Of a DNA stretch of 64,000 nt, positions 9,149 through 17,202 are shown in pieces (position 1 is the first letter of the stretch; every line of letters begins with the position of its first letter). The stretch is taken from NCBI GenBank assembly GCA_964593705.1, contig CAZQIV010000004.1, positions 1 to 64,000 of the forward strand, read 5' to 3'. Below the pieces are notes generated by a model, which saw only the letters and a program-made list of their open reading frames with translations, was not told the DNA's origin and did no database searches. Source of the stretch: SABY01 sp964593705. Its GTDB lineage: Bacteria; Bacteroidota; Bacteroidia; Bacteroidales; 4484-276. A program made the position numbers and the translations under genes.

Positions 9149-9826
9149 ATGAAATTAAAAGAAATCATAAAAGTTACAAATTGGGAAAATGTATCTGAGG
9201 TCTTCCTGCAAAATTATCCTGATCAAAAAAAGTCGATTGATGGGTATGAAATGGTGTATAAAAAATTAAAGACGAAATCCCCGGCAATCTCAAAAATGGA
9301 ATTATTTTGCCACAAAGGGGATGTTATTCTAAAAGGAGATGAGCCCTTCCACGAGGTATTTGGAGTTGACGGGACAAAGAGGGAAGATGGGGAATTGGAG
9401 AAATTTTCATTGGGGCTCACTTCCTGGTCAAAATGGCTTGGGTGCTCATTGTCAGAAAGTACACTAAGCAATTACACAAAAGAGGAAATTATTTCCCACT
9501 GCCTGTTCGATATGACATTTCATGGTTTTTCTGAACCGGAAATGAAAAAAGAGAGAAAGAAACTCGGCAACAGTATCAAAGACCTCGAAAGCCGGATAAG
9601 GTATGTTATTGTTTCGATATTATCGTTTGAATTGAAATGGAAACTTTATTTTAATATTTCTGATGAAACCTGGTGTAGCGAAATTGATTCGGCAACTATT
9701 TTTAAACGTAAGAAACATGCCTTGGCCATTTTAAAAACTTTAAATAAAGGTAAGGATAAATCGCATATCCTTGCAAAAATCACAACGAAAGATAAGAAGC
9801 GCAAAGTTTTGAAATACTTTAAATAA
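9149..9826 (+). CDS. DUF6557-like protein of unknown function
   Basis: This 225-residue protein has an N-terminal pattern I associate with DUF6557: LKEIIKVTNWENV, then VFGVDGTK, a tryptophan-rich WSKWLGCSL, and HCLFDMTFHGFSE near residues 115-130. The assignment is from memory and only moderately sure. The C-terminal third (from about 165) is lysine-rich (KDKSHILAKITTKDKKRKVL) and may be extra to the domain. No catalytic motif is visible. It sits in a cluster of small accessory and decayed genes, which suggests an origin in a mobile or defence-like island, but nothing shows its role. Confidence 0.55.
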   Translation: MKLKEIIKVTNWENVSEVFLQNYPDQKKSIDGYEMVYKKLKTKSPAISKMELFCHKGDVILKGDEPFHEVFGVDGTKREDGELEKFSLGLTSWSKWLGCSLSESTLSNYTKEEIISHCLFDMTFHGFSEPEMKKERKKLGNSIKDLESRIRYVIVSILSFELKWKLYFNISDETWCSEIDSATIFKRKKHALAILKTLNKGKDKSHILAKITTKDKKRKVLKYFK

Positions 9827-9975
9827 TTGGATTTAGCAGCAACATTTCATTTTCGATGAAAAATATGATTGTCAGGCATATTCAGATTTATTTTGCAATT
9901 TAAGTTTATTATGTTGAAATTTGCTGGATGATGTTTTGTCCCAGGAAATGATAACGTAAGGTAAATTATGAAATA

Positions 9976-10266
9976 ATGATAAAATTCTCCAGGCATGCCA
10001 AACGAAGAGGAAAGCTCTATAAGATACCAGAATCAATGAAAGTAAATTATGATGAAGAAGTTGATGCGTTGTATTTAAAACTAAGCGATCAAAACCCTGA
10101 TGGTGTTATTGAAATCACCGAAGGGATAAATATCGATACTACCACTGATGGTAGGCTTATTGGAATAGAAATACTGAATGCTTCACAGAAAATAAATATT
10201 AATACTTTTTTATCCTACACCCTTGAGTTAGGCGAAGGTATATTAGGACAAAAAATAGCTGAATGA
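9976..10266 (+). CDS. DUF2283 protein with the head of a DUF4258-like protein fused in front
   Basis: The conserved DUF2283 pattern (MKVNYDEEVDALYLKLSD ... GVIEITEGINIDTTTDGRLIGIEIL) begins at an internal ATG at 10036 and would by itself give a normal 76-residue protein. The upstream 20 codons (MIKFSRHAKRRGKLYKIPES) look like the first residues of a DUF4258/HicA-like toxin, which is often encoded just before DUF2283. The DUF4258 gene seems to have lost its body by deletion, leaving its start joined in frame. DUF2283 partners are suspected antitoxin-like proteins, but function is unproven. The real start could be 9976 or 10036. Confidence 0.65.
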   Translation: MIKFSRHAKRRGKLYKIPESMKVNYDEEVDALYLKLSDQNPDGVIEITEGINIDTTTDGRLIGIEILNASQKININTFLSYTLELGEGILGQKIAE

Positions 10267-10315
10267 ATTATCTCGCAACATTATCTATTTTTTAATGTAA
10301 ACATCGCGTTTACCG

Positions 10316-10633
10316 ATGCCAAAACGCAAAAGACAATCGAAAAAGAAACTACATGGCGAAGCCAGAAAAAAGGATGCCATGCGTTGGCTGCGTTCACAAA
10401 GGCAGCAACCAAAAGATCTTGTGAAAGCCTATTCATCACGTTATGGAATAGACAAAAATCTGGCCTACGAAGAACTAATGGCGATTGGATATTACGATGA
10501 CATTTTGAAACAGGCCTATGAAAAAGAAGGCATAAAATGGGAATACATGGTAGAGCCACTGTCGGGTGAAATGTATGTTGTTCCTGAAGGTACTGAAGAA
10601 CACGATCTATTCAACAACCAAATGCCATTTTAA
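10316..10633 (+). CDS. Hypothetical basic protein
   Basis: This 105-residue protein has a strongly basic N-terminus (MPKRKRQSKKKLHGEARKKD), a helical middle (KDLVKAYSSRYGIDKNLAYEELMAIGYYDDI) and a short C-terminus ending in NNQMPF. The middle segment has a helix-turn-helix-like rhythm, but this is weak. It lies 52 bp before the DUF2293 gene in the same direction, so the two may be cotranscribed. I recognise no family. Nucleic-acid binding is plausible from the charge only. Confidence 0.5.
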   Translation: MPKRKRQSKKKLHGEARKKDAMRWLRSQRQQPKDLVKAYSSRYGIDKNLAYEELMAIGYYDDILKQAYEKEGIKWEYMVEPLSGEMYVVPEGTEEHDLFNNQMPF

Positions 10634-10685
10634 TTTTCCTAATTTTATCCCAATTAAGATAAAATTTTTGCAAAGCAATATCTAA

Positions 10686-11357
10686 ATGAAGAAACAGACA
10701 CAGGAGATCAAAGTGTTTATCACCACACGCGATTCAAGCTGTGCCGAATGTGGCGACAATTTGGGCACAAGAGCCTGGATAACCCTTACCAGGGAAAAGG
10801 GCGCGCTTTGCCTGTCGTGTGCCGACCTGGATCACTTGCTATTTTTACAATCCGGTGATGCAGCACTGACCCGACGATCGAAAAAATATTCTGCATTATC
10901 GGCAGTTGTATTAAAATGGAGCCGTGCCCGTAAACGTTACGAAAGGCAAGGGCTGTTGGTTGAAGAAAAAGCCCTGGAACTGGCGGAGCAGGAATGTTTG
11001 GCCGACAGCGAATACAGGAAACGCAGCAGGGAGCGCGCAGCAATCCGTCGGGCAGAAATTGACAAGGAGTATGTTGGCGAATTTGCTTCAAAAATCCGTG
11101 AATATTACCCCGCTTGCCCCAGGCACCGGGCCAAAGAAATAGCCGAACACGCCTGCCTCAAATATAGTGGAAGGGTGGGGCGCTCATCATCGGCAAAGGA
11201 ATTTTCATTAAAAGCAATCGAACTTGCCGTGATAGCACATATCAGGCATACCGAAACAGATTACGACATACTGTTATCAAAAGGCTGCGACAGGCTGGAT
11301 GCCCGTTCTTTGGTTCAGGGAAAAGTTATCGAAACCCTGTCGAAGTGGGAAGATTGA
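10686..11357 (+). CDS. DUF2293 domain protein with an N-terminal zinc-ribbon-like motif
   Basis: In this 223-residue protein the C-terminal half (about 120-220) has the DUF2293 pattern: YVGEFASKIREYYPACPRHR, then AHIRHTETDYDILLSKG and DRLDARSLVQGKV. The N-terminus carries two Cys pairs (CAEC at about 19-22 and CLSC at about 42-45), suggesting a small zinc site. Between them is a helical arginine-rich linker. Family members are widespread and uncharacterised, and nothing here shows a catalytic role. It may share a transcript with the gene at 10316. Confidence 0.65.
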   Translation: MKKQTQEIKVFITTRDSSCAECGDNLGTRAWITLTREKGALCLSCADLDHLLFLQSGDAALTRRSKKYSALSAVVLKWSRARKRYERQGLLVEEKALELAEQECLADSEYRKRSRERAAIRRAEIDKEYVGEFASKIREYYPACPRHRAKEIAEHACLKYSGRVGRSSSAKEFSLKAIELAVIAHIRHTETDYDILLSKGCDRLDARSLVQGKVIETLSKWED

Positions 11358-11926
11358 TTAATTTGCCTGATGGTTACGATGCAGAAAATGCAATAAAATT
11401 CTGGACTTCAGTAAAATCAATGTATTTTAAAATCTGTATTTCGTTTTGCAAATATTCGCGAACAGCAACTCCGGCAGTTTTTTGTTTTCGGGAAGTTTGA
11501 GTTTTTGGCGGTTATTGTTTATGCATGCGATGGTATTATTGAACTGCTCCCGCACCTGTTCTGGCACTATGCGCCGGAGCATGCTCCGGCGTTGTGCCGG
11601 TATCTGCATCTTCTGTCCGGGGAGCATGCTCCCCGGACGCTGCCATAGGAATCGCACGCCCCATAGTTATGTTGCAGACACCTCGTTGACATGGGTTTCA
11701 GGTTCGCATTCACCCGGTGAATTATGCCCGGGATCAGGGCAATCACAAAAAAAAAGGGTATAGTTGCCGAGAGTTATTCACCGGGTAACTCCAACAGTTA
11801 TAAAAAAATCACGGCTACTCAATAAGAAACCAGAAACTTAAATATCAATGACTATTTTTTCTACAGATATAAGAAAAGAAAAAATCTTTTAAAAGGACTA
11901 AGCAATAATGCAAGGATGAAATTCCA
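11358..11926. other. Intergenic region with GC-rich perfect palindromes
   Basis: I see no credible gene. The stretch holds two nearby perfect palindromes sharing the core GGAGCATGCTCC (annotated separately) and a short palindrome ATTCACCCGGTGAAT at 11709-11723, with a related TTATTCACCGGGTAA at about 11773-11787. The minus strand at 11430-11560 has a short open frame (REQFNNTIACINNNRQKL) that could be a gene remnant, but I cannot name it. Confidence 0.45.
11572..11638. repeat. Two perfect GC-rich palindromes around GGAGCATGCTCC
   Basis: CGCCGGAGCATGCTCCGGCG occupies 11572-11591. A 24-bp perfect palindrome with the same GGAGCATGCTCC centre occupies 11615-11638. Each could form a hairpin or cruciform. 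The base composition stands out from the AT-rich surroundings. Their role could be REP-like, a protein-binding site or the remnant of a mobile element end. Confidence 0.7.
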
Positions 11927-11959
11927 TTTGCATTAGGCCAAACGCTTTTTTTATCTTTG
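11927..11959 (+). promoter_or_regulatory. Bacteroidota-type promoter of the eIF1-like gene
   Basis: TTTG at 11927-11930 and TATCTTTG (TAnnTTTG) at 11952-11959 are 21 bp apart, matching the Bacteroidota -33/-7 consensus. The ATG at 11978 lies 18 bases beyond the -7 box, which also shows that a TTG start at 11957 inside the box is not the real one. Confidence 0.65.
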
Positions 11960-11977
11960 CCGGCAAAATATATTTAC

Positions 11978-12325
11978 ATGCCGAAAAAGTTTAAAAAGAT
12001 CACGGGAGATATTGTCTATTCAACCAATCCTGATTATTCATACAATTTCGATAATGATGAGAAGGTAGAATCGCTGCCACCTCATCAACAAAATTTAAAG
12101 TTATGGCTGGATCGGAAAATGAGGAAAGGCAAAGTAGCAACTTTAATAAAAGGCTATATTGGCAATGATAATGATTTAAAAGACCTTGCCAAAATGCTTA
12201 AAACAAAATGCGGCGTTGGAGGTTCGGCTAAGGATGGCGAAATTATAATCCAGGGTGATGTACGCGAAAAAGTACTGGAGCTACTCATTAACGAAGGATA
12301 TAAAGCTAAAAAAGCCGGGGGATAA
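11978..12325 (+). CDS. eIF1/SUI1-like translation initiation factor homolog (YciH-type)
   Basis: With the start at 11978 the protein has 115 residues. The C-terminal 75 residues match the SUI1/eIF1 fold: KGKVATLIKGYIGNDNDLKDLAKMLKTKCGVGGSAKDGEIIIQGD in consecutive pieces, with the KCGVGGSAKDG loop diagnostic. The N-terminal 40 residues are a variable acidic extension. Bacterial YciH-type proteins may influence initiation fidelity, but their cellular role is poorly known. It is monocistronic, with its own promoter just upstream. I chose the ATG because a TTG start seven codons earlier falls in the promoter -7 box. Confidence 0.8.
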   Translation: MPKKFKKITGDIVYSTNPDYSYNFDNDEKVESLPPHQQNLKLWLDRKMRKGKVATLIKGYIGNDNDLKDLAKMLKTKCGVGGSAKDGEIIIQGDVREKVLELLINEGYKAKKAGG

Positions 12326-12725
12326 AAAAAGGTGATTTGCTTCGCGTAATTTCTCCGCCGTAGGGCGGACGTAATTGGGTGTTATTTGTTGTCATTCATT
12401 GTCAATTAGTAATTATTTAGGTGGTGGAATTGAATACCAAATCATCATAACCCCATCCCCGGCCCTTCCCCTAAAGGAGAAGGGAGACCAGCCGCACAAG
12501 CCACTGCAGCGGTCAGTGCGATGGCATCCTCCACCTTCAGGGGGAGTTAGAGGGGGTATTAGATTGCGGCCATTTGATTGGGAACTGATAAAACAGCTAA
12601 ATAATTACGTCAATTAAATAAAATTTGTACACTGAAGACTTTTAACTGCCTGCTGAAGACTGTGGAATGAAGACTGAGGACTGAAGACTTTAAAATATAT
12701 TTTCAAATAAAAACCTAATTGAATA
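12326..12725. other. Intergenic region with a dispersed repeat and GAAGACT words
   Basis: There is no gene. Positions 12418-12560 hold one copy of a dispersed repeat whose inverted relative lies at 53461-53665. From 12630 to 12690 there are four or more CTGAAGACT or GAAGACT words, a low-complexity degenerate tandem repeat. Confidence 0.6.
12418..12560 (+). repeat. Dispersed 150-200 bp repeat, copy 1
   Basis: The sequence from AGGTGGTGGAATTGAATACC through ATCATCATAACCCCATCC and GGGAGACCAGCCGCAC to GGGGGAGTTAGAGGGGGT matches the reverse complement of 53461-53665, with the same order of landmarks. It contains ACTCCC- and CTCCC-rich hairpin halves but no open frame. It resembles a non-autonomous mobile element or intergenic palindromic unit. 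Confidence 0.7.
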
Positions 12726-13280
12726 ATGGAAAAAGATGAATTCTTAAAAGAACCTGTTTATTCACAGTTTGTGCTTGAGTTTTTGGCTGTGGCACAAAAA
12801 TTTTGTCTCTTTATCGAAGAAATCGACAAATACGACAAGAAGCATATTTTTGAATACCTGCACAAAGCGCTACCCCTTTTGTACGTGCGTGGTTCAGTAT
12901 TGCCCGAAGTAAAACCTGAAAACTTCGATGTAAATGAAAAGTACTTCACCGAAGAACAATGGCAGACCACCTTTAACGAGATCAGAGAAAAACTTCAGAA
13001 AGATGATGAATTTTGGTTTCTGGAAAACGACAATCCTTTAAATGAGCCAATAAAAGGAAGCTTTGCGGATAAACTTACGGATGTCTATCAGGACATGAAA
13101 GATTTCGTGATTTTATACCAAAAACCTATGAGGGATGCTAAGCGAATCGCGGTGTGGGAAATCATCGAGCTATTTAAAGCGCATTGGGGCTTTCGTATAG
13201 TTAATCTATTAAAAGTTATTCACTATGATCGTTACAGCGAAAGAAGTGAACGCGGAGTTATGGATATTGGCGACATCTAA
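12726..13280 (+). CDS. DUF5063-like protein
   Basis: This 184-residue acidic helical protein has a pattern I associate with DUF5063: VLEFLAVAQKFCLFIEE near residues 18-34, LHKALPLLYVRGSVLPEV at about 46-63, and VYQDMKDFVILYQ followed by AVWEIIELFKAHWGFRIVNLL near 120-165. Proteins of this family are short, soluble and functionally uncharacterised. No signal peptide or membrane segment is visible. It stands alone downstream of a repeat-rich region and upstream of another, so genome context is uninformative. Confidence 0.6.
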   Translation: MEKDEFLKEPVYSQFVLEFLAVAQKFCLFIEEIDKYDKKHIFEYLHKALPLLYVRGSVLPEVKPENFDVNEKYFTEEQWQTTFNEIREKLQKDDEFWFLENDNPLNEPIKGSFADKLTDVYQDMKDFVILYQKPMRDAKRIAVWEIIELFKAHWGFRIVNLLKVIHYDRYSERSERGVMDIGDI

Positions 13281-13380
13281 GCAGAGTCGATCAGAACAGG
13301 CACTGTTGTCCGTGAAAAACTCAAGATTAAAAATAGATTCTTCTCCACCTGTTGGCGGATTGAAAGATTTCTCCCTGCGG

Positions 13381-13486
13381 TCGAAAAGACATGGCTTCAC
13401 ACAGGGTTGTATGGGGAGAGGAACATCGGGCGCTCCGCACCCGATGTTCCTCTCCCCCCAACTACATCACAGCCCTGTCTTTTCGA
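13381..13486. repeat. Long GC-rich imperfect palindrome
   Basis: The inner perfect arms of 18 bp (GGGGAGAGGAACATCGGG at 13413-13430 and its complement at 13440-13457) enclose a 9-base loop. Outer arms TCGAAAAGACA at 13381-13391 and TGTCTTTTCGA at 13476-13486 also pair. A related palindrome with the same flanking words (GTATGGGG, CGAAGGAGC) is at 49079-49123. Confidence 0.75.
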
Positions 13487-13496
13487 AGGAGCGAAG

Positions 13497-13636
13497 CAGC
13501 CTGCCCCGACCATTCGGGGACTGAGAAATCTATTTTATCATTTGCCCGCCTTGCCGCGAGGCAGATAATCAACTTGTTACAAAAACTTATCATTGGTAAG
13601 GAGCTTGCAGCCTGCCCCGACCATTCGGGGACTGAG
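13497..13636. repeat. Direct repeat of a 30-bp GC-rich word
   Basis: An identical 30-bp word (CAGCCTGCCCCGACCATTCG, then GGGACTGAGA) occurs at 13497-13526 and 13607-13636. A third, partly matching copy (CCCATCGGGGACTGAGACCCG) lies near 49186-49206. Confidence 0.7.
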
Positions 13637-13815
13637 ACCCGCCTCGCCTGCACCATTGCATACACCAGCGGCAAGGCGGGGGTCTGTTTAATAGTTAGGT
13701 TTTCAGCATTTTACCAAAACCTGTCACTGGTAGTCCCGAAATTTTGCGAAAGAATCTGTAATTATTAGTCGGACAGTAATGATATCAAACATACAATTCC
13801 TATCTTTTGTTATCC

Positions 13816-13978
13816 ATTCTAAATTAACCAATATCCAAATATCATCATATCAGTAGTTTGGACGATTTGAGCAAATGCTATTCTAAATTTCATTTTAAAA
13901 TGTAAAAACCCTGCATTTATGTGTTGACAGATTGTAAATTCCATATTTTTGCAATTTTAATTTATTCTAAATTAGAAT
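13816..13978 (+). promoter_or_regulatory. feo promoter and candidate iron-regulator operators
   Basis: A -7 box TATTTTTG lies at 13944-13951, with TTGACA at 13924-13929 just upstream. Just downstream is the perfect palindrome ATTCTAAATTAGAAT (13964-13978), placed where a repressor would block transcription. The half-site word ATTCTAAATT also occurs at 13816-13825 and 13880-13889, so three copies precede feoB. The gene context (iron uptake) suggests a Fur- or DtxR-type iron regulator. The palindrome is seen directly; the regulator is inference. Confidence 0.55.
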
Positions 13979-14000
13979 TGCAGATTAATGTAAACCAACA

Positions 14001-16529
14001 ATGAACCTAAGCGAACTTAAGGCAGGTGAGAAAGCATACATTTCGAAAGTGAAAGGCCGGGGGGCTTTCCGCAAGAGAATTACAGAAATGGGTTTTATTA
14101 AAGGTAAGGAAGTGGAAGTGATAAAAAACGCTCCCCTTCGCGACCCGATAGAATACCGCCTGATGAACTATGAAATTTCATTACGCCGTAGTGAAGCCCG
14201 GTTGGTTTCAGTGCTAAGCAAAACCGAACTAAGCCAGTTAAAACCCAATGGACAATTTTTAGGGGTAATTGATGATGAAACTCTGAAACATAAAGCCGAA
14301 GAAAAAGGCAAAACCATTGATATTGCTTTTGTTGGAAATCCTAACTCCGGAAAAACTACCATTTTTAATCACGCATCCAAATCACGCGAAAAAGTTGGAA
14401 ACTATGGTGGAGTTACTGTTGAATCAAAAACTGCAAGGTTTGAACTTGACGGATACACATTTAATATTGTTGATCTCCCCGGGACGTATTCGTTAACCGC
14501 TTATTCGCCTGAAGAATTATTTGTTCGGAAACACATTTTGAGCGAGTTTCCCGATATTGTAATAAATGTAATTGATGCCTCGAATATCGAGCGCAACTTA
14601 TACCTCACTACCCAGCTCATCGACATGGACATCAAGGTAATCATTGCTTTAAATATGTACGATGAGTTGCAGGCAAAAGGCGATAAGTTTGATCACAATA
14701 TGTTGGGGAAAATGTTGGGCATACCTATAATACCAACCGTTGGGGCAAGGGGAAGAGGGATAATCAATCTTTTTAGAAAAGCAATCGAAGTTTATGAAGA
14801 CCTCGATCCCCTGGTGCGACATATCCACATTCATTACGGCAAAACAATCGAACGATCGATTAAAAAAATTCAGGATGAAATTTGGAAAACCAGCTCTTTA
14901 ACAGATAAAGTATCCTCGCGGTTTTATGCAATTAAACTGCTTGAAAAAGATGAATCCACACAGTTTTCGCTAGGTAAACTTTCTACCTACAAAAACATTA
15001 AACTAATTGTTGATCATGAAATAGACATACTCGAAAAAGATTTTCAGGACGATACTGAGTCGATGATTGCTGATGCTAAGTACGGTTTCATCTCGGGAGC
15101 CCTGCGCGAAACTTACCACGAAAACAAGCTCAAACGCAAAACCAAGACTGAAACAGAAATCATAGATACATTTCTAACCCACAAAATTTTTGGGTTGCCG
15201 GTTTTCCTTTTCTTCATGTGGCTAATGTTTTACAGCACATTTACCTTCGGCATTTACCCAATGCATTGGATCGAATCAGGAATCGAATTCCTAAGTGGCA
15301 TAGTAAACAATTACATGCATGCAGGTATGTTTAAGGATTTACTTGCTAATGGCATTATCTCAGGAGTTGGTAGCGTACTTGTATTTTTACCCAATATTCT
15401 AATCCTGTTCTTTTTTATATCATTTATGGAGGATACCGGTTACATGGCAAGGGTTGCATTTATCATGGACAGGGTAATGCACAAAATTGGTTTGCATGGC
15501 AGGTCATTCATTCCTCTACTCATGGGTTTCGGGTGTAATGTTCCGGCCATTATGGCCACCCGCACCATCGAATCCCGCAACGACCGTATCCTCACAATAC
15601 TTATCAATCCCTTCATGTCGTGCAGTGCCCGGTTACCGGTTTACATACTTATTATCGGTGCCGTTTTCCCAACTAATCCCGGAACCTGGTTGTTTGTAAT
15701 ATATGGTGTCGGCATTTTCCTGGCGGCTCTTATTGCTATCATTTTCAAAAAAGTAATTTTTAAATCGCAGGAGGCACCTTTTGTTATGGAACTACCACCA
15801 TATCGCCTGCCAACATTGAAAGCCATATTAAAGAATATGTGGTTTAAAGGATCACAATATCTGCAAAAAATGGGAGGCATTATCCTGATAGCGGTCATAT
15901 TAATCTGGGCAGCAGGATATTTCCCGCTTCATACTGAAAAGATGAATGAATTTGACAACCATATCTTAAAAACACAATTGAATTATGCAGAGCAAATGAC
16001 TGCACTCACTCATAATGTTTCAGAGACCGATGAAATTGAGAATGTACGAACAGAAATGAAAAGAGAGCTCAACAAAATTGGAATTCAAAAAGAATCTTAC
16101 CGTCTCGAAAATTCTTACATCGGAAAAATGGGCAAATGGTTTGCACCTGTTATCGAACCTCTCGGGTTTGATTGGAAAATGGGCGTCAGCCTTATTACAG
16201 GCGCTGCCGCCAAAGAAATTGTGGTAAGCACCATGGGGGTACTTTATCAAACCAACGATGCAAATGCCACCAATCAATCATTGTTAAATAAAATCCAAAC
16301 ACAGGTTCATCAGGAAGGTCCATTGAAAGGGCAACTTGTATTTACGCCGGTTGTGGCGCTTGCATTTCTTATTTTTGTGTTAATTTACTTCCCTTGTATT
16401 GCAGTGGTGGCAGCAGTTAAAAAAGAAACTGGCAGTTGGAAATGGGCTGCATTCCTCGCGGTTTATACTACAGGCCTTGCCTACATTCTATCACTTTTAG
16501 TTTATCAGGTAGGAAGTTTACTTTATTAA
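14001..16529 (+). CDS. feoB: Ferrous iron transporter FeoB with N-terminal FeoA domain
   Basis: This 842-residue protein fuses a FeoA SH3-like domain (about 1-75) to FeoB. The G domain begins near residue 107 with the P-loop GNPNSGKTT at about 112-120, the G3 motif DLPGTYSL near 157 and the G4 motif NMYD near 218. The membrane domain follows from about 395 to the end, with the two Gate-type repeats (for example GFGCNVPAIMATRTI and FMSCSARLPVYIL). It imports Fe(II) across the inner membrane, driven or gated by GTP binding. Fused FeoAB is common in Bacteroidota. The upstream palindrome suggests iron-responsive repression, and a small Cys-rich partner follows after 4 bases. Confidence 0.95.
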   Translation: MNLSELKAGEKAYISKVKGRGAFRKRITEMGFIKGKEVEVIKNAPLRDPIEYRLMNYEISLRRSEARLVSVLSKTELSQLKPNGQFLGVIDDETLKHKAEEKGKTIDIAFVGNPNSGKTTIFNHASKSREKVGNYGGVTVESKTARFELDGYTFNIVDLPGTYSLTAYSPEELFVRKHILSEFPDIVINVIDASNIERNLYLTTQLIDMDIKVIIALNMYDELQAKGDKFDHNMLGKMLGIPIIPTVGARGRGIINLFRKAIEVYEDLDPLVRHIHIHYGKTIERSIKKIQDEIWKTSSLTDKVSSRFYAIKLLEKDESTQFSLGKLSTYKNIKLIVDHEIDILEKDFQDDTESMIADAKYGFISGALRETYHENKLKRKTKTETEIIDTFLTHKIFGLPVFLFFMWLMFYSTFTFGIYPMHWIESGIEFLSGIVNNYMHAGMFKDLLANGIISGVGSVLVFLPNILILFFFISFMEDTGYMARVAFIMDRVMHKIGLHGRSFIPLLMGFGCNVPAIMATRTIESRNDRILTILINPFMSCSARLPVYILIIGAVFPTNPGTWLFVIYGVGIFLAALIAIIFKKVIFKSQEAPFVMELPPYRLPTLKAILKNMWFKGSQYLQKMGGIILIAVILIWAAGYFPLHTEKMNEFDNHILKTQLNYAEQMTALTHNVSETDEIENVRTEMKRELNKIGIQKESYRLENSYIGKMGKWFAPVIEPLGFDWKMGVSLITGAAAKEIVVSTMGVLYQTNDANATNQSLLNKIQTQVHQEGPLKGQLVFTPVVALAFLIFVLIYFPCIAVVAAVKKETGSWKWAAFLAVYTTGLAYILSLLVYQVGSLLY

Positions 16530-16533
16530 AATT

Positions 16534-16701
16534 ATGATCCAGGAAATCATTACATATCTAATTCTTGTTATCACAATATCAATAGCCATTTTGAAACTTT
16601 ACAAGTCGCTATTCAGTAAAAAAACCACTGAAACATGCTCTACATGTTTCCAGGCAAAGTCGGCATGTAATGTCAATCATTTAAAAAATCAAGGCCAATA
16701 A
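16534..16701 (+). CDS. FeoB-associated Cys-rich membrane protein
   Basis: This small gene begins 4 bases after feoB and encodes 55 residues: an N-terminal membrane helix (IITYLILVITISIAIL, about 5-20) followed by a short cytoplasmic tail with three cysteines (CSTC and AC, at about 35, 38 and 45). This is the layout of the FeoB-associated Cys-rich proteins found after feoB in many anaerobes, thought to play a FeoC-like accessory role or to bind iron or an Fe-S cluster. Spacing and orientation leave little doubt it is in the feo operon. Confidence 0.8.
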   Translation: MIQEIITYLILVITISIAILKLYKSLFSKKTTETCSTCFQAKSACNVNHLKNQGQ

Positions 16702-16767
16702 AAAATATTTTTATATTTTAATTTGGAAAAAATGAAGATACCAACCATTGTCGTTCTCAATTTTTAT

Positions 16768-16775
16768 TATTTTTG
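16768..16775 (+). promoter_or_regulatory. Candidate -7 box of the Hpt gene pair
   Basis: TATTTTTG at 16768-16775 fits TAnnTTTG and lies 18 bases before the ATG at 16794. No clear TTTG sits at the -33 position; a CATTG is 17 bases upstream. Confidence 0.45.
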
Positions 16776-16793
16776 AAAACAAAATAATGACTT

Positions 16794-17192
16794 ATGTATA
16801 AATACATCAAAACAGATAATCCTCCCCTGGAGGAGTTAAAAGAAGTGGGTATGGATTTGGTAATCGAAATTGCTAAGATGATGCCTGATCAAACAGAAGA
16901 ATCGATAAACATCATAAGAGGGGGACTGCAGAGCAATGATTACGAAGCCATTGCACGTGGAGCACACAGCATAAAATCTAACTTAAAAATATTCATGGAC
17001 GAACATAGTCCTGCTGTTGAATTTAGTTATGATTTTGAAACACGGGCAACTAAGTTGAAAGAAGAATTGAAGGAGAATGGAATTGTTGAAAATGATTTTG
17101 ATTTTACACCTGACTTGGAAAAACTCATTAAAATTACAAAAGAGCCCATCGAAGAAATAAAAAGGCTTGGCAAAGAATTAAAAAACGGCTAA
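16794..17192 (+). CDS. Orphan Hpt (histidine phosphotransfer) domain protein
   Basis: This 132-residue helical protein contains GAHSIKSN at about residues 60-67, the Hpt signature around the phosphorylatable histidine (H62) with the usual following lysine (K65). The N-terminal part (LEELKEVGMDLVIEIAKMMPDQTEESINIIRGGL) matches the first Hpt helices. It has no kinase or receiver domain, so it would work as a shuttle between separate hybrid kinases and response regulators. A diverged copy follows 10 bases downstream. No two-component partner is nearby. Confidence 0.7.
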   Translation: MYKYIKTDNPPLEELKEVGMDLVIEIAKMMPDQTEESINIIRGGLQSNDYEAIARGAHSIKSNLKIFMDEHSPAVEFSYDFETRATKLKEELKENGIVENDFDFTPDLEKLIKITKEPIEEIKRLGKELKNG

Positions 17193-17202
17193 GTACCCAA
17201 AA

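Larger units (their letters stand above)
13281..13800. other. Intergenic repeat-rich region upstream of feo
   Basis: I see no gene. The region contains a long imperfect palindrome at 13381-13486 and two copies of a 30-bp sequence (CAGCCTGCCCCGACCATTCG and following bases) at 13497-13526 and 13607-13636. The latter is followed by GC-rich inverted words (CCCGCCTCGCC and GGCAAGGCGGG). A related arrangement is found at 49050-49245. Confidence 0.6.

Noticed and set aside
11446..11763. Open frames on both strands around the GC-rich palindromes
   Set aside because: They exist because the palindromes lack stop codons; translations are repetitive and start without signals.
12375..12617. An 80-residue open frame
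   Set aside because: It overlies the dispersed repeat that also occurs, in opposite orientation and broken, at 53.5 kb.
13225..13768. Several overlapping open frames
   Set aside because: They run through palindromes and direct repeats on both strands and have no coding pattern.
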